In this document: piece by piece, positions 34,869 to 43,429 of the stretch
How positions within the stretch are numbered: position 1 is the first letter of the stretch
Layout of the letters: each line of letters opens with the position of its first letter
Assembly: GCA_022822665.1 (NCBI GenBank)
Contig: JAJEAR010000029.1
Coordinates: 108,470-172,469 of the forward strand
Source: Alphaproteobacteria bacterium
GTDB lineage: Bacteria; Pseudomonadota; Alphaproteobacteria; Thalassobaculales; Thalassobaculaceae
Reading direction: 5' to 3'
DNA: 64,000 nt
The notes under the pieces: generated by a model
What the model was told of the DNA's origin: nothing
Seen by the model: only the letters and a program-made list of their open reading frames with translations
Database searches by the model: none
Made by a program: the position numbers and the translations under genes

Positions 34869-36788
34869 ATGACATCTCAAACACCTCTCCTGGATACGGT
34901 CCACTCACCACTCGATCTGCGGAAACTCGGTCCGGCAGAGTTGCCGCAACTGGCGCGGGAACTGCGCCAGGAGGTGATCGACGTGGTTTCGGAAACCGGT
35001 GGTCATCTTGGCGCCAGTCTCGGTGTCATCGAACTCACCGTGGCCCTGCACTACATCTACAACACGCCGATCGACCGGCTGGTCTGGGACGTCGGCCACC
35101 AGGCCTATCCCCACAAGATCCTGACGGGCAGGCGCGACCGCATCCGCACGCTTCGCCAGGCGGGAGGACTGTCCGGGTTCACTCGGCGCTCGGAGAGCGA
35201 GTTCGACCCCTTCGGCGCCGCCCACAGTTCCACCTCGATCTCGGCGAGCCTCGGGATGGCCGTGGGGCGCGACCTGACCGAGCGGAACAACCACGTGGTC
35301 GCGGTGATCGGAGACGGCGCGATGAGTGCCGGAATGGCCTACGAGGCCATGAACAATGCCGGATCCACCGACACGCGGCTGCTGGTGATCCTGAATGACA
35401 ACGACATGTCGATCGCACCGGCGGTCGGGGCATTCAGTGCCTACCTGTCCCGCCTGCTGAGCTCGCGTTCCTACCTCAACCTGCGACAGCTCGCCACGCA
35501 GATCGCAAGCCGCCTGCCGCGAACGCTCGAGAACACGGCTGTCCGCGCGGAAGGCTACGCGCGCCGGATGGTGACCGGAGGAACGCTGTTCGAGGAACTG
35601 GGGTTCTACTACGTGGGTCCGGTGGACGGTCACAACCTGGAACACCTGTTGCCGCTGCTGCGCAACATCCGCGACGCCGAGCAGGCATGTCCGGTGCTGC
35701 TGCACATCGTCACCGAAAAAGGCCGCGGTCATCCGTTTCCGGAGAGTTCGACCGAGAAGTACCACGCGGTCCAGAAGTTCGATGTCGCGACGGGAACCCA
35801 GGTCCGTTCCGTTGCCAACGCCCCGAGCTACACCAGCGTGTTCGCCAACGCGCTCATCAAGCTCGCCGAAAAAGACCCGGCGATCGTCGCCATTACCGCG
35901 GCCATGCCGTCGGGAACCGGGGTCTCGACCTTTGCCAAGCAGTTTCCGGAGCGCAGCTTCGATGTCGGCATCGCCGAGCAGCACGCGGTAACCTTCGCCG
36001 CCGGAATGGCAACCGAGGGGATGAAGCCCTTCGCCGCGATCTACTCGACCTTCCTTCAGCGCGCCTACGACCAGATCGTGCACGATGTCGCCCTGCAGAG
36101 CCTGCCGGTGCGGTTCGCCATCGACCGGGCGGGGCTCGTCGGCGCCGACGGCGCCACCCACGCCGGGGCATTCGACCTCGCCTACCTCTGCTGCCTGCCC
36201 AACATGGTGGTGATGGCCGCCGCCGACGAGGCCGATCTGGTGCACATGGTGGCGACCTGTGCCGCGATCAACGACCGGCCGTCGGCGGTCCGCTACCCCC
36301 GGGGTGAAGGTATCGGCGTGGAACTGCCCGAGCAGGGAGAGCCGCTGGAAATCGGCCGCGGGCGGGTCATGCGCTCGGGCAAGACCGTTGCCCTGCTGTC
36401 ACTGGGCGGCCGGCTTGCGGAGTGCCTCGCCGCGGCTGACCGGCTGGATGCGGCGGGCGTGTCCACCACGGTCGCCGATGCCCGGTTTGCCAAGCCGATC
36501 GACCAGGATCTCGTTCGTGACCTCGCCGGGTCGCACGAAGTGCTGATCACCATCGAGGAGGGAGCGACCGGCGGGTTCGCCACCCAGGTCCTTCATCTGC
36601 TGACCAGAGAGGGCCTGCTTGACGGCGGGGTCCGGGTCCGGCCCTTGACCCTGCCCGACACCTTCATTGACCACAACTCGCCGGCCAAGCAGTACAGCGA
36701 GGCGAGGCTCGACGCCGACGCGATTGTCGAGACCGCCATGGCGGCGCTCGGTCAGCAAACGGAGGACCAGTCAGCCGCCGGGGACTGA
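34869..36788 (+). CDS. dxs: 1-deoxy-D-xylulose-5-phosphate synthase
   Basis: A 639-residue thiamine-diphosphate enzyme, first step of the MEP isoprenoid pathway (pyruvate + glyceraldehyde 3-phosphate). Motifs: [17 protein letters not shown] (about 74-90), [20 protein letters not shown], the ThDP motif [20 protein letters not shown] (about 147-166), and the transketolase-like block [18 protein letters not shown] with the catalytic Glu, then [15 protein letters not shown]. The start at 34869 gives [17 protein letters not shown], as in homologues. It lies in the operon xseB-ispA-dxs-tlyA. Confidence 0.97.
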   Translation: MTSQTPLLDTVHSPLDLRKLGPAELPQLARELRQEVIDVVSETGGHLGASLGVIELTVALHYIYNTPIDRLVWDVGHQAYPHKILTGRRDRIRTLRQAGGLSGFTRRSESEFDPFGAAHSSTSISASLGMAVGRDLTERNNHVVAVIGDGAMSAGMAYEAMNNAGSTDTRLLVILNDNDMSIAPAVGAFSAYLSRLLSSRSYLNLRQLATQIASRLPRTLENTAVRAEGYARRMVTGGTLFEELGFYYVGPVDGHNLEHLLPLLRNIRDAEQACPVLLHIVTEKGRGHPFPESSTEKYHAVQKFDVATGTQVRSVANAPSYTSVFANALIKLAEKDPAIVAITAAMPSGTGVSTFAKQFPERSFDVGIAEQHAVTFAAGMATEGMKPFAAIYSTFLQRAYDQIVHDVALQSLPVRFAIDRAGLVGADGATHAGAFDLAYLCCLPNMVVMAAADEADLVHMVATCAAINDRPSAVRYPRGEGIGVELPEQGEPLEIGRGRVMRSGKTVALLSLGGRLAECLAAADRLDAAGVSTTVADARFAKPIDQDLVRDLAGSHEVLITIEEGATGGFATQVLHLLTREGLLDGGVRVRPLTLPDTFIDHNSPAKQYSEARLDADAIVETAMAALGQQTEDQSAAGD

Positions 36789-36802
36789 CGGGTCCGGCCG
36801 CG

Positions 36803-37552
36803 GTGGCGGAACCGGAGGAGCGGATCCGGCTTGACCTTCTGCTGGTGCGGCGCGGCTTCGCCCGGTCGCGCACCCGGGCCCGGGAACTGATCCGTGCCGG
36901 GCACGTGGTTCGCGACGATACCGTCCTGCGCAAGCCGGGCGCCCTGATCGGGGCGGCCGCCCCGGTCACCGTGACCGGAGCCGATCACCCGTGGGTCGGG
37001 CGCGGCGGGATCAAGCTCGCGGCGGCGCTTGACGGATTCGGCGTCTCGCCCGAAGGCATGACCTGTCTCGATGTCGGGGCCTCGACCGGCGGGTTCAGCC
37101 ACGTGCTCCTCGACCGCGGCGCCCGGCATGTCTTCGCGATCGATGTCGGGCACGGGCAGTTCGCCCGCGAGCTCGCGGCAGACCCCGGGATCACGCTCAT
37201 GGAGAAGACGGACGCGCGCTCACTGACGGCGGACATCGTCGCGCGCCCGATCGACCTGCTGGTCGCGGACCTCAGCTTCATCCCGGCGCGGACCGCGCTT
37301 GGCCCGGCGCTCGGCCTGGTGCGCGCGGGCGGTTCGGCCCTCATCCTGGTCAAACCCCAGTTCGAGCTCGGCCCGGAGCGGGTCGGGAAAAACGGCGTGG
37401 TTCGCGACGAGGGCTGGCGCGCCGAGGCGTGCCGGCTGGTGGAGGCCTGGATCGACGCGCACCCCGGCTGGCGCACGCTCGGGATCATGCCCTCGGTCAT
37501 CACCGGCGCCGACGGCAACCAGGAGTACTTCCTGGCCGCGCGCAGATCCTGA
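36803..37552 (+). CDS. tlyA: TlyA-family rRNA 2'-O-methyltransferase (hemolysin A-like)
   Basis: A 249-residue protein with an N-terminal S4 RNA-binding domain (about 8-66, RLDLLLVRRGFARSRTRARE) and a C-terminal FtsJ-like methyltransferase domain (SAM motif CLDVGASTGGFSHVLLDRGA, then AIDVGHGQF, VADLSFIPARTAL and ILVKPQFELG with the catalytic Lys). TlyA methylates ribose in 16S/23S rRNA. The GTG start at 36803 is 14 bases after the dxs stop. dxs-tlyA adjacency is widely conserved. Haemolysin activity reported for some homologues is probably indirect. Confidence 0.93.
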   Translation: MAEPEERIRLDLLLVRRGFARSRTRARELIRAGHVVRDDTVLRKPGALIGAAAPVTVTGADHPWVGRGGIKLAAALDGFGVSPEGMTCLDVGASTGGFSHVLLDRGARHVFAIDVGHGQFARELAADPGITLMEKTDARSLTADIVARPIDLLVADLSFIPARTALGPALGLVRAGGSALILVKPQFELGPERVGKNGVVRDEGWRAEACRLVEAWIDAHPGWRTLGIMPSVITGADGNQEYFLAARRS

Positions 37553-37640
37553 GCGGGCAGCGTCAGTCCGCGCGGGACACGAGCCGCATGCGTCGTGCAT
37601 CATGGACGACAGGCGCGCACGAACACGAGGGAGGACCGCG

Positions 37641-38504
37641 ATGGAACACCCCATGACTGACCGGATCTGCGTGATCACCGGGGCGACGGACGGCATCGGC
37701 TGGGTGTCGGCCCTCGGTATCGCCCGGACCGGCGCACGCGTCGTCATTGTCGGGCGCAACGCCGCGAAGACCGAGGAACGGGCCAGGCGCCTCGCCCGGG
37801 AAACCGGGAACGAGGCCGTGGAGCATGAAATTGCCGACCTGTCGGTCCTGGCGGAGGTGCGCGCGCTGGCCGAACGGCTGAACCGGACCCTGCCGCGCAT
37901 CGACGTGCTGGTGAACAACGTCGGTGCGCTCTTCACCAGGCGCGAACTCAGCTCCGACGGTATCGAGATGACCTGGGCGCTGAACCACCTCTCCCCGTTC
38001 CTGCTGACCGGTCTCGTGCTCGACCGGGTCAGGGCGTCGGACCAGGGCCGCATCGTGACCGTGAGCTCGGGCGCCCATCGCGGCCCGCAGGTCAATTTCG
38101 AGGATCCGCAGCTTGCCGGAGGATACCGGGGCTGGCGCGCCTACCAGCAGTCGAAGCTGGCCAACCTGCTGTTTACCCGGGAACTCGCGCGCAGGCTGGA
38201 GGGAACCCCGGTCACGGCGAACTGCCTGCACCCGGGTTTCGTGAACAGCCGGTTCGGCAACAACAACGCGGGGATCAAGCGGGTGCTGCTCACCGTGGCC
38301 AAGACGATCTTCGCCATCAGCGAGGAGAAGGGCGCGGACACCGTGATCTACCTCGCCACGGACCCGGGTGTCGCCGGGGTTTCCGGCGAGTACTTCGTCA
38401 AGAGGCAGCCCGCGGAGACTTCCAGCCAGTCGCAGGACCCCGACGCCCGGCGCACCCTGTGGGACATCAGCGAGACGATGACCGGACTGTCGTACCCGGC
38501 CTGA
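37641..38504 (+). CDS. Short-chain dehydrogenase (retinol dehydrogenase-like)
   Basis: A 287-residue classical SDR. Cofactor loop CVITGATDGIGWVSALG (about 9-25), VLVNNVGALFTRRELS, and the catalytic set Ser in VTVSSGAHRG with YQQSK (intact Tyr and Lys). The long insertion NFEDPQLAGGYRGWRAY before the Tyr is typical of retinol/WW-domain oxidoreductase-like SDRs acting on lipid-like substrates. GGGAGG sits 6-11 bases before the ATG. An in-frame upstream extension is only the shadow of tlyA. It probably starts its own transcript after tlyA; the substrate is unknown. Confidence 0.88.
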   Translation: MEHPMTDRICVITGATDGIGWVSALGIARTGARVVIVGRNAAKTEERARRLARETGNEAVEHEIADLSVLAEVRALAERLNRTLPRIDVLVNNVGALFTRRELSSDGIEMTWALNHLSPFLLTGLVLDRVRASDQGRIVTVSSGAHRGPQVNFEDPQLAGGYRGWRAYQQSKLANLLFTRELARRLEGTPVTANCLHPGFVNSRFGNNNAGIKRVLLTVAKTIFAISEEKGADTVIYLATDPGVAGVSGEYFVKRQPAETSSQSQDPDARRTLWDISETMTGLSYPA

Positions 38505-38622
38505 CCGGGTGCTTCGAGACCCACCCCGCCGGCCGCCGATCGGGACCGACCGGATGCCACGGAGCCAACGCAGCGTCCCGGCGCATCCGGTCCGGCCGCC
38601 ACCCTGCCCTCGCCGGTTGCCG

Positions 38623-39195
38623 ATGATGCGCCTGCTTCCCTTCCTCGCCGTACTCGCGGTCCTGTCCCTCCCGCCGTCCCCGGCACCCGCCGATGCGCGC
38701 TTTGCCCGCCTGTCCGAGCCGGGCGTCATTGCCATCATGCGTCACGCGCACGCCCCGGGGACCAGCGATCCCGACACCTTCGCGCTCGACGACTGCGCGA
38801 CCCAGAGAAACCTCGACGCGCGAGGCAGAGAACAGGCCCGCAGGACCGGGGCGGCGATCTTGGCCGCCGGGGCCAGGGTCGAACGGGTGCTGACAAGCCA
38901 GTGGTGCCGCTGCCGGGAGACGGCCCGGCTCCTCGACCTGGGCCCGGTCGAGGACCTGGCAGCGCTGAATTCGTTCTTCGAGGCGCCGGACCGCGCCGAC
39001 CGGCAGACCTCCGACCTGCGCCGGGTCCTGTCGGGTCTGCCTCGGCAAGAAACCGTCATGCTGGTCACCCACTACGTCAACATCAGGGCGCTCACCGGCC
39101 GGAGCGTCACATCGGGCGAGGTCCTGCTGCTCGAGATCCGGCCCGGCGGCACGGTCTTCGTAATCGACAGGATCATGATCGGCCCGCACGACTGA
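38623..39195 (+). CDS. Secreted histidine-phosphatase-family protein
   Basis: A 190-residue branch of the phosphoglycerate-mutase superfamily. A signal peptide (MMRLLPFLAVLAVLSLPPSP, then APADA) precedes the catalytic core: IAIMRHAHAPG carries the nucleophilic His in the R-H-A variant of the RHG motif, RNLDARGREQARRTGAAI follows, VLTSQWCRCRETA is the second Arg site, and LVTHYVNIRALTG provides the second catalytic His. The export signal suggests a periplasmic phosphatase. The cysteines in DDCATQRN and QWCRC might form disulfides. The substrate is unknown. Confidence 0.85.
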   Translation: MMRLLPFLAVLAVLSLPPSPAPADARFARLSEPGVIAIMRHAHAPGTSDPDTFALDDCATQRNLDARGREQARRTGAAILAAGARVERVLTSQWCRCRETARLLDLGPVEDLAALNSFFEAPDRADRQTSDLRRVLSGLPRQETVMLVTHYVNIRALTGRSVTSGEVLLLEIRPGGTVFVIDRIMIGPHD

Positions 39196-39417
39196 GATGA
39201 CACCGGGGTCCGTTCGCCGTCTTTGACGCACAGCTTCGAGCGTTGGTCCGTACCGACATAGGGAGACAGCGCTGCTTCCCGGACTTGCGCCTGGGATACG
39301 AGAGGTCGGGTTCGCCGTGTTGAAACTTACTTCGGGGGCCCGTATGGGTTGTTCAGGCACCGTCATCGCTCCGATAATGAAACGGGAAACCAACCGGGCG
39401 GTAACAGGAATGGTTCG

Positions 39418-39855
39418 ATGAACACGGTTCTGGACGAAGTCACCAGCGACTCCATAGACGCGGGGCACGTGGAGCGCCGTGTCAACGACTGGGAAGCGCG
39501 TCTGAACGGGCTCTACACGACGATTGGAGAGTGGTTGCCGGACGATTGGGAAGCCCGCCGGGGGGCGCCGGTGCGTATGCATGAGAAGATGATGCGGAAG
39601 TTCGGTATCGAGGCGAGGCGTATTCCCACGCTCGAACTCCACGGACGGACCGGCGAGGTAGTTCAACTCAAGCCGGAGGCACTGTGGATCATCGGCAACA
39701 ATGGCCGTATCGATGTGAAGCGTGACAGCCGACGCTATGTCATCATCGATGCCGCCGAGAATTTCGATGAGCCCGACTGGCAGGCGGCGCCCGCCGAGAA
39801 TCGCTGCGACCGCGAGGCGGTGACCCCTGACTGGCTGAGACGAATCCTGCGGTGA
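39418..39855 (+). CDS. Hypothetical protein, first gene of a coupled pair with a HEPN-like protein
   Basis: A 145-residue acidic soluble protein starting MNTVLDEVTSDS. It contains VNDWEARLNGLYTTIGEWLP, then LHGRTGEVVQLKPEALWIIG, NNGRIDVKRDSRRYVIIDAA and a Trp-rich end (PDWQAAPAENRCDREAVTPDW). The middle looks like a small beta domain (EVVQLKPEALWIIGNNGRID). I recognise no named family, and there is no nucleotidyltransferase GS-x-DxD motif. Its stop overlaps the GTG start of the next gene by 4 bases (GTGA), so the two proteins are made together. A role as antidote or partner of the HEPN-like product is inference from this coupling. Confidence 0.7.
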   Translation: MNTVLDEVTSDSIDAGHVERRVNDWEARLNGLYTTIGEWLPDDWEARRGAPVRMHEKMMRKFGIEARRIPTLELHGRTGEVVQLKPEALWIIGNNGRIDVKRDSRRYVIIDAAENFDEPDWQAAPAENRCDREAVTPDWLRRILR

Positions 39856-40319
39856 GCGACCTTGGCGCCATCGCGGGGTCGTATGAACGGATCGACGGCT
39901 TTCTGAAAGACCTGCTCGAACGCCACGATGCAGCCGGCGAGGCCGATAGGCGCGACCGCGTTGCGCGCGAGCAGGAAATCAACGATCAGGCGTATTTCGT
40001 GCTGACCTGGGGCCAGCCGGAGACGGAAATCGACGAAGCCTGCCGGGACGCCATCCGGCACGGACAGTCGCATGACGACTGGCGGAACAGCCGAGCCTGG
40101 TCGCTGTACAACCCGGACGATCGCAGGCTATCGGGCCTGAGCTTCGAGAACCGCCTGACGCTGGTCCTCGCGAGGGGCAGCAACGCATGGAGGCGGACGA
40201 TGCAGTTCTACAACGTGCGCAACCAGATTGCCCACGGCACTCTCCTGTCGGAACGCATCGACGTGTCGGGCGAGATACAGGAGTTCTTCCGCATTCAGTC
40301 GTCGCTCGCGCGGGAGTGA
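39852..40319 (+). CDS. HEPN-like protein with R-x4-H motif, candidate RNase effector
   Basis: A 155-residue, mainly helical protein beginning at a GTG coupled to the preceding gene. Near the C-terminus it carries YNVRNQIAHGT: Arg123 and His128 form the R-x4-H motif that is the catalytic signature of HEPN ribonucleases, with the N-x-I-A-H-G context common in HEPN helices. The N-terminal helix (SYERIDGFLKDLLERHDAAG) and WRRTMQF before the motif fit the four-helix HEPN layout. HEPN proteins act as toxins in toxin-antitoxin and abortive-infection systems, usually with an MNT partner; here the partner is a different, unrecognised protein. The HEPN assignment is by motif and helix pattern only. Confidence 0.6.
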   Translation: MSDLGAIAGSYERIDGFLKDLLERHDAAGEADRRDRVAREQEINDQAYFVLTWGQPETEIDEACRDAIRHGQSHDDWRNSRAWSLYNPDDRRLSGLSFENRLTLVLARGSNAWRRTMQFYNVRNQIAHGTLLSERIDVSGEIQEFFRIQSSLARE

Positions 40320-40723
40320 GAGGGCGAGTTCCGTCCATTCGAGGTATGGCAGAGAGCCCTCGTATCGGGGGCACTGTGACCTTGGCCCCGCGCGTCACTA
40401 TCGGGGGTCTCCACACTGTCACCGACGTCAGATACATCCTTCGGCCTCTTCAGCTCCTTCCGCGGGGAACGCGCCTTTGCGGCTGATCCTTCGCGACGCA
40501 ACCTCCTCGAGTTCGCGCTGTCGGTTCACCTCCAAAAGGAACAGTCTGATGCCTCGAACGGCAACTCGACAGCGTCGGGTCAACTGGCGCGGTTTCGTTC
40601 AATCCGTATAACCTTGCGGAATCACGCCATAATTGGTACATATCCAGTTCGATTTAGTCCCTGACCTCCACCAACCATATCTCCTCGTCGCACAACACAC
40701 CGCAAATTCCGCAGGCGTTCAAA
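40320..40723. other. Intergenic region with a possible promoter
   Basis: AT-richer than most of the window near its right end. A possible sigma-70 promoter for the M24 gene is TTGCGG (40614-40619), a 17-base spacer and TACATA (40637-40642), about 80 bases before the ATG; the match is moderate. No gene is recognised in the rest. Confidence 0.35.
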
Positions 40724-41965
40724 ATGCACGAATTACAGGACATTGGCACCATGCGACTTTGGACCGACCGGTTGACAGAAGCCGAGTTGATATCGAACAG
40801 GCACACTCTCTATACACAACGCAAGAATCATGTTCTGAAAGAAATGAAGAAGGCGGGTGCCGCCGCCATGCTCGTGCTCGACCCGAACGATATTGCCTAT
40901 ATCACCGGCGCACGAAACATGACGCTTTTTTCCATGCGGACCCCGGCGCGCTATCTGCTTGTCCTGCAGGACGGCTTTACGGTTCTCTACGAGTACGTTG
41001 GGTGCGAGCACCTGGCAGCCGGGCTGGCGACCATCGACGAAATCCGGCCTGCACGGGGCCTCAACCGCATCAGCTCGGGTGGAAAGACGGCCTGGTCCAA
41101 CCGCGCATTCGCAGGGGAGATCGCCGGAACCATCCGCGACCGCGACCCGGCCATCGACAGAATTCACATCGACCGCTTCCCGTGGCTAGCAGTCGATGCC
41201 CTGCGCGCCGAGGGATTTGAGCTGGCCGGATCCGACGATATCCTGACCGAGGCGCGCGCGATCAAGCTTCCGATCGAGATCCCCTACCTGCGCACGGCGA
41301 TGGACCGGGTCAACACGGCGGTCCGGCGACTCGAGGAACACGCGGAACCCGGCAGGACGGAGTCGGAGGTCTGGGCCGAGTTTCACTACGGGCTGATGGC
41401 GAAGGAAGGACAGTACGTTTCGACCCGCCTTTTTCAGAGCGGCTCCAACACGTTCCCCTATTTCCAGGAAGCCGGCAGCAGGACACTGGCACGCGGAGAG
41501 TTGCTGTGTCTCGACACCGATGCCGTTGGCTACGAGGGGTATTGCGTGGACTTCTCACGGACGTTTCTGTGCGGTGACGGGAAGGCCAGCGACGACCAGA
41601 GATTGCTCTATGGTCGTGCACGCGAACAGCTCGAGCACCATGCCGACATTCTGAAGCCCGGCCTCGCCTTTCGCGAACTGGCCGAACGCGCCTGGCCGGT
41701 TCCCGAGGAAAATTTGTCGAGCCGGTACTACTGCATAGGGCACGGCCTGGGGATGTCGGGGGAATGGCCGAATATTCCCCACTTAAACGCGGAAGTCGAC
41801 TATCCGCTCGGTGGTGTCATCGAGCCAGGGATGGTCATATGTCTCGAGAGCTATGTCGGCTGGGAAAGGTCTGCCGAGGGCGTGAAACTCGAAGACCAGT
41901 TTCTCATCCACGAGGATCGGGTCGAAAGGATGTCGACGTACCCGTTCGATGACCGGTTGGGCTGA
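40724..41965 (+). CDS. M24-family metallohydrolase closely resembling DddP
   Basis: A 413-residue pita-bread-fold protein. The six metal ligands are present: Asp264, Asp266, Asp276, His340, Glu375 and Glu390 (CLDTDAVGYEGYCVDFSRTF; IGHGLGMSGEW; ICLESYVG; VKLEDQFLIHED). Their spacing is identical to that I recall for the DMSP lyase DddP of Ruegeria (constant offset of 31). Flanking blocks RLFQSG-NTFPYFQEAGSRTL and the C-terminal TYPFDDRL are also DddP-like. However, the Asp that DddP uses as general base (six residues after the His) is Gly346 here, so DMSP cleavage may be lost and a peptidase or other lyase activity is possible. The start could also be 40751. Confidence 0.8.
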   Translation: MHELQDIGTMRLWTDRLTEAELISNRHTLYTQRKNHVLKEMKKAGAAAMLVLDPNDIAYITGARNMTLFSMRTPARYLLVLQDGFTVLYEYVGCEHLAAGLATIDEIRPARGLNRISSGGKTAWSNRAFAGEIAGTIRDRDPAIDRIHIDRFPWLAVDALRAEGFELAGSDDILTEARAIKLPIEIPYLRTAMDRVNTAVRRLEEHAEPGRTESEVWAEFHYGLMAKEGQYVSTRLFQSGSNTFPYFQEAGSRTLARGELLCLDTDAVGYEGYCVDFSRTFLCGDGKASDDQRLLYGRAREQLEHHADILKPGLAFRELAERAWPVPEENLSSRYYCIGHGLGMSGEWPNIPHLNAEVDYPLGGVIEPGMVICLESYVGWERSAEGVKLEDQFLIHEDRVERMSTYPFDDRLG

Positions 41966-42301
41966 AACGGCTGCTGGTCGGCTGCCGGGCGCTCTTCACG
42001 CGACTGCAATCGGGCTTGCCGACGACATCGCAAGACCCAAGGACAGTGACCGTTCGCCGCGATCAGATCGATCGTCTTGCCGTTTGACCAACGGCTTCCA
42101 TGGAGCGTTTCGGGAATGTGCACGGCGGTAACCGGTGGCCTCTCCGGAGGTGCGATGATGTAACGCCTGGGCGCCGCCACGCTTCCCCGCAGGAAACGTG
42201 CAGGCAAGCGTTCACCCGAGCAACCGAAACCCGCAAGAAGAACGCTGCGAAATCGGAACAGCCGGAATTCCGTTGCCAGCGGGCTTCGCTTCGCCGAGAT
42301 G
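41966..42301. other. Intergenic region, no gene recognised
   Basis: Between the M24 gene and the promoter of the broken toxin. Short frames exist on both strands, but none has family sequence or a ribosome site. It may contain decayed accessory DNA. Confidence 0.45.
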
Positions 42302-42330
42302 TTGCACATTCATGGCGGAACCCCTATAAT
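42302..42330 (+). promoter_or_regulatory. Near-consensus sigma-70 promoter of the relE/higA remnant
   Basis: TTGCAC (42302-42307) and a perfect TATAAT (42325-42330) are separated by 17 bases, the optimal spacing. This is the best promoter match I found in the window. Transcription would begin about 42336-42339, at or next to the first ATG of the toxin frame, so its mRNA would have almost no leader if that ATG is used; a second in-frame ATG at 42348 matches the family N-terminus better. Confidence 0.7.
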
Positions 42331-42335
42331 CCGGA

Positions 42336-42700
42336 ATGAACGACATCATGCTCAAGCCGGTCCGATGGACAGGATCCAGCAACGCCGACCTGAAGCGGTT
42401 TCCGTAGCCGGTGCGCCGGCGGCTGGGCTTTGCGATCTACCAGGCCCAGGTGGGCCTGCGACACCGCGACGCCAAACCGCTCCAAGGCTTCGGCGCCGGA
42501 GTGCTGGAAGTTGTCTCACGCCACGACAGCGACACCTTTCGGGCCCCGTCTACACAGTTCGATTCGAAACGGCGGTCTACGTCCTGCACGCCTTCCAGAA
42601 GCAGGCAAAACGGGGCATTGCTACGCCGCAGAAGGAACTCGACATGGTCCGTCGCCGACTCGCGCTCGCCGAGGCGCATTTCCGCAACACTAATGTATGA
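42336..42700 (+). pseudogene. RelE/HigB-like toxin (phage Gp49 family), stop codon plus frameshift
   Basis: The frame from 42336 reads MNDIMLKPVRW, then SSNADLKRFP, and hits TAG at 42405. The same frame continues PVRRRLGFAIYQAQVGL and GVLEVVSRHDSDTFRA. Near 42547 two extra bases (or one lost) shift the frame, and the remainder VYTVRFETAVYVLHAFQKQ, then AKRGIATPQKELDMV, is found in another frame, ending at 42700. Together these make a normal toxin of about 115 residues of the PF05973 RelE-like type. Two independent lesions make an assembly error unlikely. The intact HigA antitoxin follows at once. Confidence 0.85.
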
Positions 42701-42710
42701 GGCCCGAGCC

Positions 42711-43049
42711 ATGACCGTATCCGAGACCAACGTGCAAGCCGGCAGCGGCAACGTATTTGCCGACCTCGGCCTCGCCGACGCCGAGGCGCACATTGTGAAG
42801 GCTGAGTTGGTCACCCGCATCGACGCCATCGTTCGCCAGCTCGGCATCACCCAGGCCGAAGCCGCGCGGCTGCTCGGTCTTTCCCAGCCCGACGTGTCGC
42901 GGCTGCTCCGGGGAGACTTCCGGGAGTATTCGCTGGAGCGTCTGCTGCGGCTTCTGACAGCCCTCGGCCGCGATATAGACATCGTCATCCGCCAGCCGCA
43001 GTCCGCCGGCAGCGGCAAACTGCGGATCGCCGCTTCCGAGACGGTATAA
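42711..43049 (+). CDS. HigA-like XRE antitoxin
   Basis: A 112-residue XRE regulator: SGNVFADLGLADAEAHIVKA then ELVTRIDAIVRQLGITQAEA, ARLLGLSQPDVSRLLRGDFR and YSLERLLRLLTALGRDIDIV. The NVFADLGL-DAE-H--KA-L block is the classical N-terminus of antitoxins paired with PF05973 toxins. The recognition helix is SQPDVSRLLRG. An ATG at 42693 overlapping the toxin stop is an alternative start. The gene is intact although its toxin is dead, and could persist as an autoregulated repressor of the strong promoter upstream. Confidence 0.88.
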   Translation: MTVSETNVQAGSGNVFADLGLADAEAHIVKAELVTRIDAIVRQLGITQAEAARLLGLSQPDVSRLLRGDFREYSLERLLRLLTALGRDIDIVIRQPQSAGSGKLRIAASETV

Positions 43050-43429
43050 CCCAACGCCTGGCGCGCGATTGCGCCTTCCCCCTCCCTGCCGCGCAACCGG
43101 CCCGGCGCCGTTTCCGGTCAGCCTCTCCACGCGAACCAACAAGCGATCCGGACGGGCACGCCGACGGCGAGAGCGCGGACCATGATCGCGAGCGGACCCG
43201 GCAGCCCGGCCGGCAGCGTTTCCGTCACCGCACCGAGCACGAGTCCCGCAGACCATTCGGAAATCAGGGAACGTGAGGCCGAGCAGCACGGCGTTGGCGA
43301 AACTGCCCGCGATCGCGCCCACACCAATGGCGTGGAAAGCGCCTGGTGCCTGTTGAGGCGTGGCTACCGCGGCACATTCCACCACATGTTCAGGAAAAAT
43401 TCCGGAGGACCGTCGCGACCAACGGTGAA
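43050..43429. other. Intergenic region with a possible decayed membrane-protein frame
   Basis: On the minus strand two overlapping frames give hydrophobic stretches (AIGVGAIAGSFANAVLLGL, then LAIMVRALAVGVPVRIACW) that could be a frameshifted small membrane protein. No family is recognised, so I do not list it as a gene. Confidence 0.3.
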
